Under the pieces are notes generated by a model. The model did not search any database and had not been told where the DNA came from. It saw only the letters and a program-made list of their open reading frames with translations. Below, in pieces: positions 35,408-44,341 of a stretch of DNA of 64,000 nt (positions are counted from its first letter, which is position 1; each line of letters starts with the position of its first letter). Location: positions 2,914,001 to 2,978,000 of the forward strand of contig NZ_CP011494.1 in assembly GCF_001043175.1 (NCBI RefSeq), written 5' to 3'. The position numbers and the translations under genes are program-made. Origin of the DNA: Marinobacter psychrophilus. GTDB lineage: Bacteria > Pseudomonadota > Gammaproteobacteria > Pseudomonadales > Oleiphilaceae.

Positions 35408-35701
35408 TTACTGGGTAGTATCATCCATAGCATCTTCCGCGGCGTCGCTGGCCTCTTCTGCGGCCTCACCAAGTTCTTCCCCCATATCTTCGGCGGCGTC
35501 TTTGATTTTTTCCCCGGCGCTATCGTTCTGTCCGGTAATGTCTTCATAGCTTTCTTCAATGGCATCGCCGGCATCATCCGCCGTAGTGCTAATATTGTCG
35601 CCAGCCTTGTCCAAATCTACCATCTCGTCATCATCGGAACTGCAGCCCGCCAAGCCCAGAGTCAGCACCAATGCCAATGCGCCTATTGCAAATTTTTTCA
35701 T
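35408..35701 (-). CDS. Very acidic small lipoprotein
   Basis: 97-residue protein with a lipoprotein signal MKKFAIGALALVLTLGLAGC (lipid-modified Cys20). The 78-residue mature part contains 29 Asp/Glu and 3 Lys and no Arg, with repeats of the pattern (A/E)EDAx(D/E) such as EAAEEASDAAEDAMDD. It is probably unstructured or helical. GAGGG lies six bases before the ATG, and a strong terminator follows, so it is a single-gene unit. No family is recognised; low-complexity acidic lipoproteins of this kind occur in halotolerant bacteria. Confidence 0.8.
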   Translation of the reverse strand: MKKFAIGALALVLTLGLAGCSSDDDEMVDLDKAGDNISTTADDAGDAIEESYEDITGQNDSAGEKIKDAAEDMGEELGEAAEEASDAAEDAMDDTTQ

Positions 35702-35803
35702 AAAAACCCTCGTTGATCGCCATTGAAACAGCGCCAAGATTACGCTGCGACCCGGCAAAAACCCAATTAAACAAGGGTTACCTTTGGTTAATCGGGCAAG
35801 GTG

Positions 35804-37606
35804 CTAGAACCACTCTGCTTTCATTACCAGGCAGGTATCGTCCATGTTGCGCAGCAAAACCAGATCCTGAGCAACGGAGGGTAACTCCCAATGGAAGAAG
35901 TACTGTGTGGCCTGTAATTTACCCTCATAAAAACAGCGTTCACGATCGTTGCTGGCATCGCTCAATCCTCTCGCGGCGGCATTGGCTTGGCGCAGCCACA
36001 TCCAGGCCACGCAGATGTGGCCAAACAAGTGCAAATAGCAAGAGGCGTTGGCCAGGGCCTGCTCGGTTTCACCGGCCATTAACGTTTGACCCAGGCTTTG
36101 GGTCACTTTAACCGCCTGCTGCAAAGTTTCGCTGAGTGACAGGGCCCAGGGTTCGCAACGAGCGCTAGTTGCTGCTTGCAGATCAGCCTGCATGGCATCA
36201 AGCAACAACTGCAAGCCATTGCTTTGGTTCTGCCACACTTTGCGGCCCAGCAGATCCAGTGCCTGAATACCATTGGTACCTTCATGGATCGGGTTCAACC
36301 GGTTATCACGCCAGCATTGCTCCACCGGATATTCGCGGGTGTAACCTGCACCGCCGTAAACCTGAATCGCCAGATCGTTGGCCTTAGGGCCATATTCCGA
36401 AGGCCAGGCTTTAATAACCGGGGTCAGCAGATCCAGCAGTTGCCCCGCGTCCTGGCGTTTTTGCAGCTCCGGATGAGTGTTCTGGTCGTCCATCAGCCGG
36501 GCGCCATAAAGGCATAGCGCTAATCCACCTTCGCTGTAGGCTTTCTGAGCCAGCAGCATGCGCCGTACATCGGCGTGTTCGATAATTGGCACCTGTTCAC
36601 TTTGCGGATTATTATCCGCTGCCCGACGCCCCTGAAGACGATCTTTGGCATAGGCAAGGCTGTGCATATACCCACGGTAGCCAATCACCGCCGCGCCGCA
36701 GCCCACGCCAACCCGGGCCTCGTTCATCATCTGGAACATGTACTTCAATCCCTGATGGGGCTCGCCCACCAGGTAACCGTGGCACTCGGCGTCGTCACCA
36801 AAACTCAAGGCCGCCGAGGTGGTTCCACGATAGCCCAGCTTGTGAATCAAGCCGGCCAAAGCCACCCCGTTGCGTTCACCCAACCCGCCGGTTTCGCTCA
36901 AACGGAGTTTGGGCACAATAAACAGTGAAATACCCTTCACACCGGCCGGGGCACCTTTTATTTTGGCCAGCACCATATGCACGATGTTCTCGGTGATATT
37001 TTGCTCGCCCCCGGAGATGTATATCTTCGCGCCCTTGATCAAATAATGACCAGCACTGTCAGGCGTAGCCGACGTGCGAATGTCTGCCAGCGACGAACCC
37101 GCATGAGGTTCGGTAAGTGCCATGGTGCCGGCGTATTGGCCACTAAGCATAGGCGGCAGAAACAGACTCTTCTGCGACTCACTGCCAAACACGCGAATCA
37201 GATTCGCTGCAGCCGTGGTCAGGAACGGATAGCCCGCGGTGCCGGGATTCGCCGCGGTAAAGAAACCGTTACAGGCGGCCATGACCGTTTCCGGCAGCTG
37301 CATGCCGCCAAGTTCGTAATCGTAACGACCGGCAATGAACCCAGCGCGGGCGTAGGCGTCGAAGGCCTGCTTTACCTGTGGCAGCATGGCCACCTTGCCA
37401 TCCACAAACCGCGGCTCGTCCTGATCAGCGGCCCGATTGTGATTCGCGAAGGTCTCCCGCGCTATTTTGTCAGCGGTCTCGATGACGGCATCGAAGGTGT
37501 CGCGGCTGTGGTCAGCAAAACGCTCGCGCTCAGCCAACACTTCAACATCCAGTACTTCGTAGAGTTGGAACGACAGGTCGCGACGGTCAATCAGTGTATC
37601 GGTCAT
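35804..37606 (-). CDS. Acyl-CoA dehydrogenase, long (600-residue) form with C-terminal extension
   Basis: FAD enzyme oxidising acyl-CoA thioesters to enoyl-CoA. The flavin/substrate region is seen in GTMALTEPHAGSSLADIR and the C-terminal QVYGGAGYTREYPVEQCWRD; after this a further domain of about 130 residues follows (Acyl-CoA_dh_C type). Length and layout match the group that contains DmdC (methylmercaptopropionyl-CoA dehydrogenase) and several fatty-acid enzymes; the specific substrate cannot be decided. A possible partner acyl-CoA ligase of the DmdB-like group lies at 44.3-46.0 kb. Divergent from the mrp leader. Confidence 0.9.
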   Translation of the reverse strand: MTDTLIDRRDLSFQLYEVLDVEVLAERERFADHSRDTFDAVIETADKIARETFANHNRAADQDEPRFVDGKVAMLPQVKQAFDAYARAGFIAGRYDYELGGMQLPETVMAACNGFFTAANPGTAGYPFLTTAAANLIRVFGSESQKSLFLPPMLSGQYAGTMALTEPHAGSSLADIRTSATPDSAGHYLIKGAKIYISGGEQNITENIVHMVLAKIKGAPAGVKGISLFIVPKLRLSETGGLGERNGVALAGLIHKLGYRGTTSAALSFGDDAECHGYLVGEPHQGLKYMFQMMNEARVGVGCGAAVIGYRGYMHSLAYAKDRLQGRRAADNNPQSEQVPIIEHADVRRMLLAQKAYSEGGLALCLYGARLMDDQNTHPELQKRQDAGQLLDLLTPVIKAWPSEYGPKANDLAIQVYGGAGYTREYPVEQCWRDNRLNPIHEGTNGIQALDLLGRKVWQNQSNGLQLLLDAMQADLQAATSARCEPWALSLSETLQQAVKVTQSLGQTLMAGETEQALANASCYLHLFGHICVAWMWLRQANAAARGLSDASNDRERCFYEGKLQATQYFFHWELPSVAQDLVLLRNMDDTCLVMKAEWF

Positions 37607-37746
37607 TACGCGGTCTCCGGCTTTGGGCCGTTTTCATACGGCCGTTTTAAAATTGCTGTACTCTTTATGCCACAGATAACCGCTGGATAGCCACTCTTTA
37701 AAAAGCGCCAACACGAGCGCGGTTATGGCGTCAGGCCACAAGTTAC

Positions 37747-37774
37747 TTGACCTTCAGACTGCGGCACGTATTAT
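37747..37774 (+). promoter_or_regulatory. Sigma-70-type promoter before the mrp operon leader
   Basis: TTGACC (37747-37752) and TATTAT (37769-37774) are separated by 16 bases; each matches the consensus at five of six positions. The predicted transcript would start about 250 bases before mrpA and include a possible 36-codon ORF and two tandem repeats. This is the clearest promoter in the 424-base gap 37607-38030. Confidence 0.6.
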
Positions 37775-37803
37775 CATTTTGATATTTTCTGTACGGAGTA
37801 ACC

Positions 37804-37914
37804 ATGACGGAGAAGTCGCACGGCTGCTGGTTTACATCAGATCTAATTTGCCTGGCTGACATCGCCCGCTATCGCGGCAAGCCTCCTTATTTTCCAGACC
37901 CTCCACGGCGTTAA
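37804..37914 (+). CDS. Candidate small leader ORF, 36 residues
   Basis: ATG 37804 follows CGGAG at five-base spacing, and about 30 bases after a good promoter. The frame reads MTEKSHGCWFTSDLICLADI, then a short basic and proline-rich end (YRGKPPYFPDPPRR). Nothing similar is known to me. Its place just after the promoter and before mrpA suggests a leader peptide or a small regulatory protein, but it may also be fortuitous. Confidence 0.4.
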   Translation: MTEKSHGCWFTSDLICLADIARYRGKPPYFPDPPRR

Positions 37915-37932
37915 GCAGCTCATACTTGGCGA

Positions 37933-37998
37933 GTGATAGCTCGCTTGGTGATAGCTCGCTTGTATTGGTTCGTTGGTAATAGATCGCTGGTAATATCT
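37933..37998. repeat. Two adjacent short tandem repeats in the mrp leader
   Basis: GTGATAGCTCGCTTG occurs twice back to back (37933-37947 and 37948-37962), perfectly. Immediately after, CGTTGGTAATAGAT is followed by CGCTGGTAATATCT (37971-37984 and 37985-37998), an imperfect 14-base tandem pair. They lie 30-100 bases before mrpA and may be binding sites or slippage products. Confidence 0.75.
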
Positions 37999-38030
37999 TT
38001 TTCTGTCCTACACCTACAATTGAGATTGCG

Positions 38031-40877
38031 ATGTCGCTCCCCCTGGTTGTTTTACTGCCCTTTTTAGGCGCCATGGCCGCACCACTGTTCGCCCAGGGCG
38101 GGCGCACAGCCATCGCTATTGCGTCAACCGTTCCCGCGCTGATTGCCCTCGCCGCGCTGTTCCCCCACTGGCAAACATTGGCAGACGGCGGCGTTGTCCT
38201 GTACACCTACGAATGGTTACCTGCGCTCGGGCTGTCGCTGAGTTTCCGCCTGGATGGCCTGTCACTGCTGTTTGCGCTGCTGATTCTGGTGATTGGCATC
38301 CTGATCATTCTTTACGCCCGCTACTACCTGAAACCTGAAGAAAACATTGGCAAGTTTTACGGCCTTCTGCTGTGCTTCATGGGCTCAATGCTTGGCATTG
38401 TGCTGTCCAGCAATTTGTTGCTGATGATGATTTTTTGGGAAATCACCAGCTTGGTGTCGTTTTTACTGATCAGTTTCTGGACCCACAAAAAAGGCGCGCG
38501 GCGCGGTGCCCGGATGGCGCTAACGGTTACCGGCGGTGGTGGCCTGGCCCTGTTGGCAGGTATTCTCATAATTGGTCAGATTGTCGGCAGCTACGAGCTG
38601 GACGATGTGCTGGCCGCAGGGCCCATCATCAAAGCGCACGCGCTTTATCCGGTTGCGCTGACCTTGGTGCTACTAGGTGCATTCACAAAGTCGGCCCAAT
38701 TTCCATTCCATTTTTGGTTGCCCCACGCCATGCAGGCGCCTACGCCGGTATCGGCCTACTTACATTCGGCCACCATGGTAAAGGCCGGTATATTCCTGCT
38801 GGCGCGGCTGTATCCGGCGCTAGCAGGTACCGAACAATGGTTTTACATGGTCAGCTTTACCGGCATGGCAACGCTGCTGCTGGGCGCTTATATCGCCATG
38901 TTCAAGCACGACCTCAAAGGCTTGCTGGCGAACTCCACGATTAGCCATCTGGGGTTGATTGTTCTGTTGCTCGGCATGGGCACGGAACTCGCCACGGTTG
39001 CTGCCCTGTTTCACGTCATCAACCACGCTACGTTCAAGGCTTCGCTGTTCATGGCGGCCGGCATTATTGACCATGAAACCGGTACCCGCGACATGCGCCG
39101 CATTAACGGGCTTTGGCGATTCATGCCCCACACCGCCACTCTGGCCATGGTGGCAGCAGCTTCTATGGCCGGTGTGCCGCTACTGAACGGTTTTCTCAGT
39201 AAGGAAATGTTTTTTGCCGAATCTCTGGCCCTGAATCTGCCCGGTTACTGGGCCTGGCTACCACCCATTGTGGCGACCCTGGCCGGCATTTTCGCGGTTG
39301 CTTACTCCGCCCGGTTTATTCACGACGTATTTTTTAACGGCAAGCCGATAAATTTGCCTATTTACCCGCCGCATGAACCGCCGCGCTATATGAAAATCCC
39401 TGTGGAAATATTGGTCTTCGCTTGCCTGATGGTGGGTATGTTCCCGACCATATCCGTGGGCCCGCTGCTTTACGCCGCATCCTCTGCAACCTTGGGCGTG
39501 CCAGCACCGGACTATAAGCTGGCGGTCATGCACGGCCTCAATCTGCCGCTATTCATGAGCTTTTTAGCATTTTTTGGCGGTTTGCTGATGTACAGCCAGC
39601 GCAAGCGTTTCTTTGCCTTTCACGACCGCTTCCGCGAGATTGACGAAAAAGCGATCTTTGAAAAAGTGGTGTTCAGCCTTGGCCTGAGGGCCAACCGGTT
39701 CACGGCCGCTACCGAAAACGGCTCGCTGCAGCGTTACGTTATGTTGTTGATTGTCAGCGCTCTGGCCGTGGCGTTTTTACCGATCAGCGAAATGGGCTTG
39801 TTTATTGGCAGCAACGGGCTAACCCCGGTGGACTGGCCCACGGCAACCTTGGGTGCCGTTCTGATTGCCAGCGCTCTGGCCACTGCAGCCATGCACCGCG
39901 AACGCTTCTTTGCGCTGGTACTGATCAGCGTCGTCGGGTTGTTAACCGCGCTCACCTTTGTGCGTTTCTCGGCGCCAGATCTAACAATGACCCAACTGTC
40001 GGTGGAAGTCGTCACCGTTGTGCTGTTAATGCTGGCACTTTACTACATGCCCTCATGGACACCCGTTGAGAGCAGCCGTGGTCGACGCGTTCGTGACATG
40101 GGGATAGCCCTGTTAGCCGGCAGCGGCATGACCATAATTACCCTGGCCATTCTGACCCAGCCGTTCAGTTCGATTTCCGAGTTCTTTCTGGCAAACAGCA
40201 AAACAGGTGGTGGTGGTAACAACGTGGTCAATGTGATCTTGGTGGACTTCCGCGGCTTCGACACCTTGGGTGAAATTTCAGTGCTGGCGATTGCAGCGTT
40301 GGGCATTTTTGCAATGCTCAAAAACACGACACTTACGCCGCCTCCGGGCGACGGCCTTGGCCATGCATGGGCCCGCCAAAGCCACCCCACCATGCTCAAA
40401 CAGATTGCCCGTCCGATGCTACCAATGGCACTAATGGTATCCGCGTTTATATTCCTGCGCGGTCATAACCTGCCTGGAGGGGGCTTTATTGCCGGGCTGA
40501 TAACCGCCGTGGCGCTGATTCTTCAGTACATCGCCAGTGGCTTTTCCTGGACCGAGGACCGCATCGCCATGCGTTATCACAATATGATTGCACTAGGCCT
40601 GCTATTTGCCGTTATGACTGGCGCCGGCAGCCTGGCGTTTGGTTATCCGTTCCTGACCTCCACATTCGGCTATATCACCTGGCCGGTGGTGGGTAAGTTC
40701 GAGCTGGCCTCGGCGCTGGTGTTTGATTTGGGCGTGTACCTGGCCGTAGTGGGTGCCACACTGATGATGCTGGTCAGTGTAGGCCGCATCAGTCCCCATT
40801 CCGCTATCCGCGCTATCCCCAGCGAGTCGAGTCACGACGCTGACACTACTACCCTGACTCAAAGAGAGACCGAATAA
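38031..40877 (+). CDS. mrpA: Mrp-type Na+/H+ antiporter subunit A fused to subunit B
   Basis: Largest subunit of the multisubunit cation/proton antiporter, related to the NuoL subunit of complex I. The N-terminal two thirds has the proton-translocating domain (TKSAQFPFHFWLPHAMQAPT, STISHLGLIVLLLG, HATFKASLFMAAG). From about residue 780 a MnhB-like domain follows (RPMLPMALMVSAFIFLRGHN, LPGGGFIAGLITAVALILQY). No separate mrpB exists between A and C, so subunit B is fused, as in group 2 (six-gene) Mrp systems of Rhizobium and Pseudomonas. 948 residues, membrane protein. The stop overlaps the mrpC start by one base. Confidence 0.95.
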   Translation: MSLPLVVLLPFLGAMAAPLFAQGGRTAIAIASTVPALIALAALFPHWQTLADGGVVLYTYEWLPALGLSLSFRLDGLSLLFALLILVIGILIILYARYYLKPEENIGKFYGLLLCFMGSMLGIVLSSNLLLMMIFWEITSLVSFLLISFWTHKKGARRGARMALTVTGGGGLALLAGILIIGQIVGSYELDDVLAAGPIIKAHALYPVALTLVLLGAFTKSAQFPFHFWLPHAMQAPTPVSAYLHSATMVKAGIFLLARLYPALAGTEQWFYMVSFTGMATLLLGAYIAMFKHDLKGLLANSTISHLGLIVLLLGMGTELATVAALFHVINHATFKASLFMAAGIIDHETGTRDMRRINGLWRFMPHTATLAMVAAASMAGVPLLNGFLSKEMFFAESLALNLPGYWAWLPPIVATLAGIFAVAYSARFIHDVFFNGKPINLPIYPPHEPPRYMKIPVEILVFACLMVGMFPTISVGPLLYAASSATLGVPAPDYKLAVMHGLNLPLFMSFLAFFGGLLMYSQRKRFFAFHDRFREIDEKAIFEKVVFSLGLRANRFTAATENGSLQRYVMLLIVSALAVAFLPISEMGLFIGSNGLTPVDWPTATLGAVLIASALATAAMHRERFFALVLISVVGLLTALTFVRFSAPDLTMTQLSVEVVTVVLLMLALYYMPSWTPVESSRGRRVRDMGIALLAGSGMTIITLAILTQPFSSISEFFLANSKTGGGGNNVVNVILVDFRGFDTLGEISVLAIAALGIFAMLKNTTLTPPPGDGLGHAWARQSHPTMLKQIARPMLPMALMVSAFIFLRGHNLPGGGFIAGLITAVALILQYIASGFSWTEDRIAMRYHNMIALGLLFAVMTGAGSLAFGYPFLTSTFGYITWPVVGKFELASALVFDLGVYLAVVGATLMMLVSVGRISPHSAIRAIPSESSHDADTTTLTQRETE

Positions 40878-41245
40878 TGGAACTTGTATTCGCACTGGCC
40901 ATTGGTGCGCTCACGGCCGGCGGGGTGTATCTGTTGCTACGCGCCCGCACGTTTCCGGTGGTGCTGGGCCTGACCATGCTGTCATACGGGGTAAATCTGT
41001 TCCTGTTCGCCAGCGGGCGCCTGGCCACCGGCAGCCAGCCGGTTCTAGGCACTGCTGCCCAGTACGCAGACCCCTTGCCCCAGGCGCTGGTGTTAACCGC
41101 AATTGTGATCGGCTTCGCGATGACCGCATTCGTGGTGGTGTTGTCACTGCGCAACCTGGCCGACCATGGTGATGATCACGTAGACGGCGACCCGAAGAAG
41201 CGTACGCCGACGTCCAAGCATGCGCGGGAGCGTCGGCCACTATGA
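40877..41245 (+). CDS. mrpC: Mrp antiporter subunit C
   Basis: NuoK-like small membrane subunit, 122 residues, three membrane segments. Seen: LTAGGVYLLLRARTFPVVLG, LTMLSYGVNLFLFASGR and PLPQALVLTAIVIGFAMTAF, all typical of MnhC/MrpC. The C-terminus is hydrophilic and basic. Overlaps mrpA by one base and mrpD by four. Confidence 0.94.
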   Translation: MELVFALAIGALTAGGVYLLLRARTFPVVLGLTMLSYGVNLFLFASGRLATGSQPVLGTAAQYADPLPQALVLTAIVIGFAMTAFVVVLSLRNLADHGDDHVDGDPKKRTPTSKHARERRPL

Positions 41246-42759
41246 CCCACTGGCTGCTTGCTCCGATTCTGATCCCGCTACTGGGCGCTATTCTGCAAAT
41301 ATTTGTGGGCTACGCGCCCATGCCGCTGCGCCGGGTGTTGGCTATTATTACCTCGGCTCTGACCCTGGCCGCCGCCATTGTTCTGCTAAATCTGGCCGGT
41401 GACGACACCTATCGTGTCTACGCCATGGGCAACTGGCAGCCACCCTTCGGCATTGTGATGGTGCTGGACCGTTTGGCCGCCATGATGTTGGTTCTGACGG
41501 CGTCGCTGGCACTGCTATGCCATCTATTCGCCATAGGAGGTACCGACGAAGGCACGCGCCAGTTCCACAGTCTGTTCCTGTTCCAGCTTATGGGTCTGAA
41601 CATCGCATTTCTGACCGGCGACCTGTTCAACCTTTTTGTTGCGTTTGAGATTCTGCTGATTGCCTCTTACGGACTGCTGATGCACGGCAGTGGCAGCACG
41701 CGCTCAACGCCAGGGCTGCATTATGTGGTATTGAACCTGGTGGGTTCGTCGCTGTTTCTGATCAGCGTGGGCATGATTTACAGCGTTACCGGCACCTTGA
41801 ATATGGCCGACCTGGCCGTGAAAGTGCCGCTGGTTAGCGGCGACCAACGTTTTCTGGTCGAAGCCGGTGGCATGCTGTTGTTGGTGGTATTTGCCCTTAA
41901 AGCAGCGGTGTTGCCACTGACCTTCTGGCTGCCGCGGGCCTATGCCAGCGCTACCGCGCCAGTCGCTGCATTTTTTGCCATTATGACCAAAGTCGGTATC
42001 TACGGGATTATCCGGGTTTACCCACTGGTTTTTGGCGCCAACGCCGGCGAGATGGCTAATCTGGGCATGAACTGGCTTTTCCCGCTAGCGCTTGCCACCC
42101 TTATTATGGGCGTTATTGGCGTTATGGGTGCACAAACCTTGCGCACTCTGGTGACCTGGCAGCTGGTCATTTCGGTTGGCACTCTACTAGCACCCATCGC
42201 ACTGGGCTCCCAAAAAGGCCTGGCTGCGGCCCTGTTCTACTTGCTGAGCACTACCTGGACAGTGGGCGGTTTGTTTTTGCTGATTGAGCTGGTGCGCAGC
42301 CAGCGCGGGTCCGCTTCTGACAAAATCGTTATGGCGCCGCAGATTCGTCATCGAACGCTGCTGAGCTCGCTGTTTTTCTTTGGCGCGGTGTCCGCTGCGG
42401 GTTTACCGCCCCTAAGCGGTTTCTTTGGCAAGTTGATGATTCTGCAATCCACCACCAGCGGCGTGGAAATGGCGTGGCTTTGGGGTACGATTCTCACGGG
42501 GAGCTTTTTCACTCTGATTGCCTATAGCCGCGCCGGCAGCGTGGTCTTTTGGCGCAATATTGAAGGCGAAATCAAAAACAGCACCCCGGTAACGCCGTTG
42601 TTGGCCCTTTCTACCGGCGCGCTGATTGGTATGAGCGTATTAATGGTGGCACTGGCCGGGCCTATCAGTGCCTATACCAGCGCCACGGCAGCACAATTGC
42701 TGGACACTCGTGGTTATATCCAAACGTTGCAGGCACCAATGGTTGAGGAGGGTTCGTAA
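41242..42759 (+). CDS. mrpD: Mrp antiporter subunit D
   Basis: NuoM/NuoN-like antiporter subunit, 505 residues and about 14 membrane segments. Conserved segments: GLNIAFLTGDLFNLFVAFEI with the key Glu, FALKAAVLPLTFWLPRAYAS with the key Lys, and LPPLSGFFGKLMIL. Starts four bases before the mrpC stop and ends one base into mrpE. Works with MrpA in proton and cation translocation. Confidence 0.95.
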   Translation: MTHWLLAPILIPLLGAILQIFVGYAPMPLRRVLAIITSALTLAAAIVLLNLAGDDTYRVYAMGNWQPPFGIVMVLDRLAAMMLVLTASLALLCHLFAIGGTDEGTRQFHSLFLFQLMGLNIAFLTGDLFNLFVAFEILLIASYGLLMHGSGSTRSTPGLHYVVLNLVGSSLFLISVGMIYSVTGTLNMADLAVKVPLVSGDQRFLVEAGGMLLLVVFALKAAVLPLTFWLPRAYASATAPVAAFFAIMTKVGIYGIIRVYPLVFGANAGEMANLGMNWLFPLALATLIMGVIGVMGAQTLRTLVTWQLVISVGTLLAPIALGSQKGLAAALFYLLSTTWTVGGLFLLIELVRSQRGSASDKIVMAPQIRHRTLLSSLFFFGAVSAAGLPPLSGFFGKLMILQSTTSGVEMAWLWGTILTGSFFTLIAYSRAGSVVFWRNIEGEIKNSTPVTPLLALSTGALIGMSVLMVALAGPISAYTSATAAQLLDTRGYIQTLQAPMVEEGS

Positions 42760-43247
42760 TGCTGGGTCGCCTGAGTTTCCCGCAACCCTGGCTCAGCCTT
42801 CTGCTGTTCAGCATTTGGCAGTTGCTTGCCGATGGCGTTGGCGGCGGAAGCGTGGTTGTGGGTTTAATACTGGCCTGGGGTATTCCCCAGCTCACCCAGA
42901 GCTTCTGGCCTGAGCGTCCGGCGGTCTTCAAGGCTTGGCGTTTACCGGGCTATTTGCTGCTGGTGTTATGGGACATCGTGATTGCCAGCTTTGAAGTGGC
43001 CTGGCTGATTATAAGCCCGCGCCGGCCGGAACCAATGTTTATCAGCTACCCGCTGCAGCTTGACTGCCCACAGGCGATCGCTATTTTGGCCAGTACCATT
43101 TCCCTGACACCGGGCACGGTGACCGCCGATATCAGCGATGATCACAAGATTCTGCTGATTCACGCGCTAGACACCCGAACCGCAGAAGAAGTGATTGAGG
43201 CCATTCACAATCGTTATGAAAAGCCTTTGATGGAGATGTTCCAATGA
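42759..43247 (+). CDS. mrpE: Mrp antiporter subunit E
   Basis: 162-residue membrane protein with MnhE signatures: WDIVIASFEVAWLII, RPEPMFISYPLQLDCPQAI and ILASTISLTPGTVTADISDD. The C-terminal part (LLIHALDTRTAEEVIEAIHN) is cytoplasmic. Overlaps mrpD by one base and mrpF by four; needed for complex assembly in studied relatives. Confidence 0.94.
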   Translation: MLGRLSFPQPWLSLLLFSIWQLLADGVGGGSVVVGLILAWGIPQLTQSFWPERPAVFKAWRLPGYLLLVLWDIVIASFEVAWLIISPRRPEPMFISYPLQLDCPQAIAILASTISLTPGTVTADISDDHKILLIHALDTRTAEEVIEAIHNRYEKPLMEMFQ

Positions 43248-43513
43248 TTGCCATTGTGTTGAAAATATCCATAGCCCTGGTGGTGATTGCGGCTTTGCTT
43301 AATGTGTATCGTCTGATTGTTGGCCCACATGCCCCAGACCGGGTTCTGGCCATAGATACTCTGGCCATTAACGCCATCGCACTCATCATTCTTCTGGGTA
43401 TTACGTTGAACACCCGTATGTATCTGGAGGCCGCGTTGCTGATTGCCGTCATGGGTTTTGTCAGCACAGTGGCTATGGCCAAATACCTGAAACGCGGCAG
43501 CGTTATTGAATAA
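43244..43513 (+). CDS. mrpF: Mrp antiporter subunit F
   Basis: 89-residue membrane protein with three hydrophobic segments. The family motif VGPHAPDRVLAIDTLAINAI is present, where the Asp in the second segment is conserved, followed by LEAALLIAVMGFVSTVAMAK. Starts four bases before the mrpE stop. Relatives of MrpF can also move bile salts or cations when isolated, but here it is part of the complete set. Confidence 0.94.
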   Translation: MIAIVLKISIALVVIAALLNVYRLIVGPHAPDRVLAIDTLAINAIALIILLGITLNTRMYLEAALLIAVMGFVSTVAMAKYLKRGSVIE

Positions 43514-43564
43514 CAAGAGTGCAGAGCAAAGCGCCAGGCGCGTTGCAAAGGAGACGACACAAGA

Positions 43565-43897
43565 ATGAACCTGTTTATCGAATACATTATCGCAGCCCTG
43601 TTGTTGCTGGGCGCCGTATTTACATTGGTGGGCGCCATCGGGCTTGCGGTCTTGCCTGATTTTTTCACCCGCCTGCACGGACCCACCAAGGCCACCACCG
43701 TGGGTGTGGGAGCTATGGCGTTAGCGTCGATGATTTGGTTCGCCAACCAGCCGATGGGCACAGGCTTCGTGGAGATTCTGATCATGGTCTTTTTGCTGCT
43801 GACCGCACCGCCAAGCGCCAATATGATGGCAAAAGCCGCAATGCACATGGAAGTACCTAAAGTGGGCAATACCCGCGGCGACCCCTGGGGGCAATGA
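43565..43897 (+). CDS. mrpG: Mrp antiporter subunit G
   Basis: 110-residue membrane protein with three hydrophobic segments; the family segment LPDFFTRLHGPTKATTVGVG is clear, followed by LLLTAPPSANMMAKAA. Last subunit gene of the operon; 51 bases separate it from mrpF with GGAGACGACAC as ribosome-binding region. No strong terminator follows; an imperfect 17-base tandem repeat (GTGCGCTAG...) lies at 43936-43969. Confidence 0.93.
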   Translation: MNLFIEYIIAALLLLGAVFTLVGAIGLAVLPDFFTRLHGPTKATTVGVGAMALASMIWFANQPMGTGFVEILIMVFLLLTAPPSANMMAKAAMHMEVPKVGNTRGDPWGQ

Positions 43898-44022
43898 AAC
43901 CACCCTCGAATGTGAGTGCCTGCAAAGCGGTAGTGGTGCGCTAGGTTAGATAGTGCGCTAGATTAGGCGCGTAGCTAATACACAGAATGGTTTCTGAAAC
44001 AGTCCGACACGGAGTTCTGTTT

Positions 44023-44304
44023 ATGCTCAAGGTAAATGAATATTTTGATGACAAAGCAAAGTCGATCGCCTTTCAGTCAGACGCTTTACCCGCCACCATT
44101 GGCGTAATAAGCCCTGGCGAATACCAGTTCAGCACCCAGCAAAAAGAAACCATGACCATTGTCAGCGGTGTGATGTCGGTGTGCTTGCCGGGTTTGGAAA
44201 CATGGATGACCTACGGTGCCGGTGAATGCTTCGGGGTTGCGCCCGATTCTACCTTTCGGGTTACCGTCGAATACGATACCGCCTATTTGTGCACCTACGG
44301 CTGA
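44023..44304 (+). CDS. ppnP: Pyrimidine/purine nucleoside phosphorylase, cupin type
   Basis: Small single-domain cupin (former DUF1255, YaiE), which phosphorolyses several nucleosides. 93 residues from ATG 44023 (MLKVNEYFDDKAKSIAF), nearly the E. coli length. Family segments: TIGVISPGEYQFSTQQKETM, MSVCLPGLETWMTYGAGECF and FRVTVEYDTAYLCTYG. GGAG lies seven to eight bases before the ATG. Followed at 37 bases by an acyl-CoA ligase gene, with no obvious link in function. Confidence 0.93.
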   Translation: MLKVNEYFDDKAKSIAFQSDALPATIGVISPGEYQFSTQQKETMTIVSGVMSVCLPGLETWMTYGAGECFGVAPDSTFRVTVEYDTAYLCTYG

Positions 44305-44341
44305 GGTAGCCCACCTCCCCCAACAACAAAAGGATAGTGTC

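Noticed and set aside
38031..40877. NADH dehydrogenase subunit NuoL
   Set aside because: The protein carries a C-terminal MnhB domain and is followed by mrpC-G type subunits; no other nuo genes are present.
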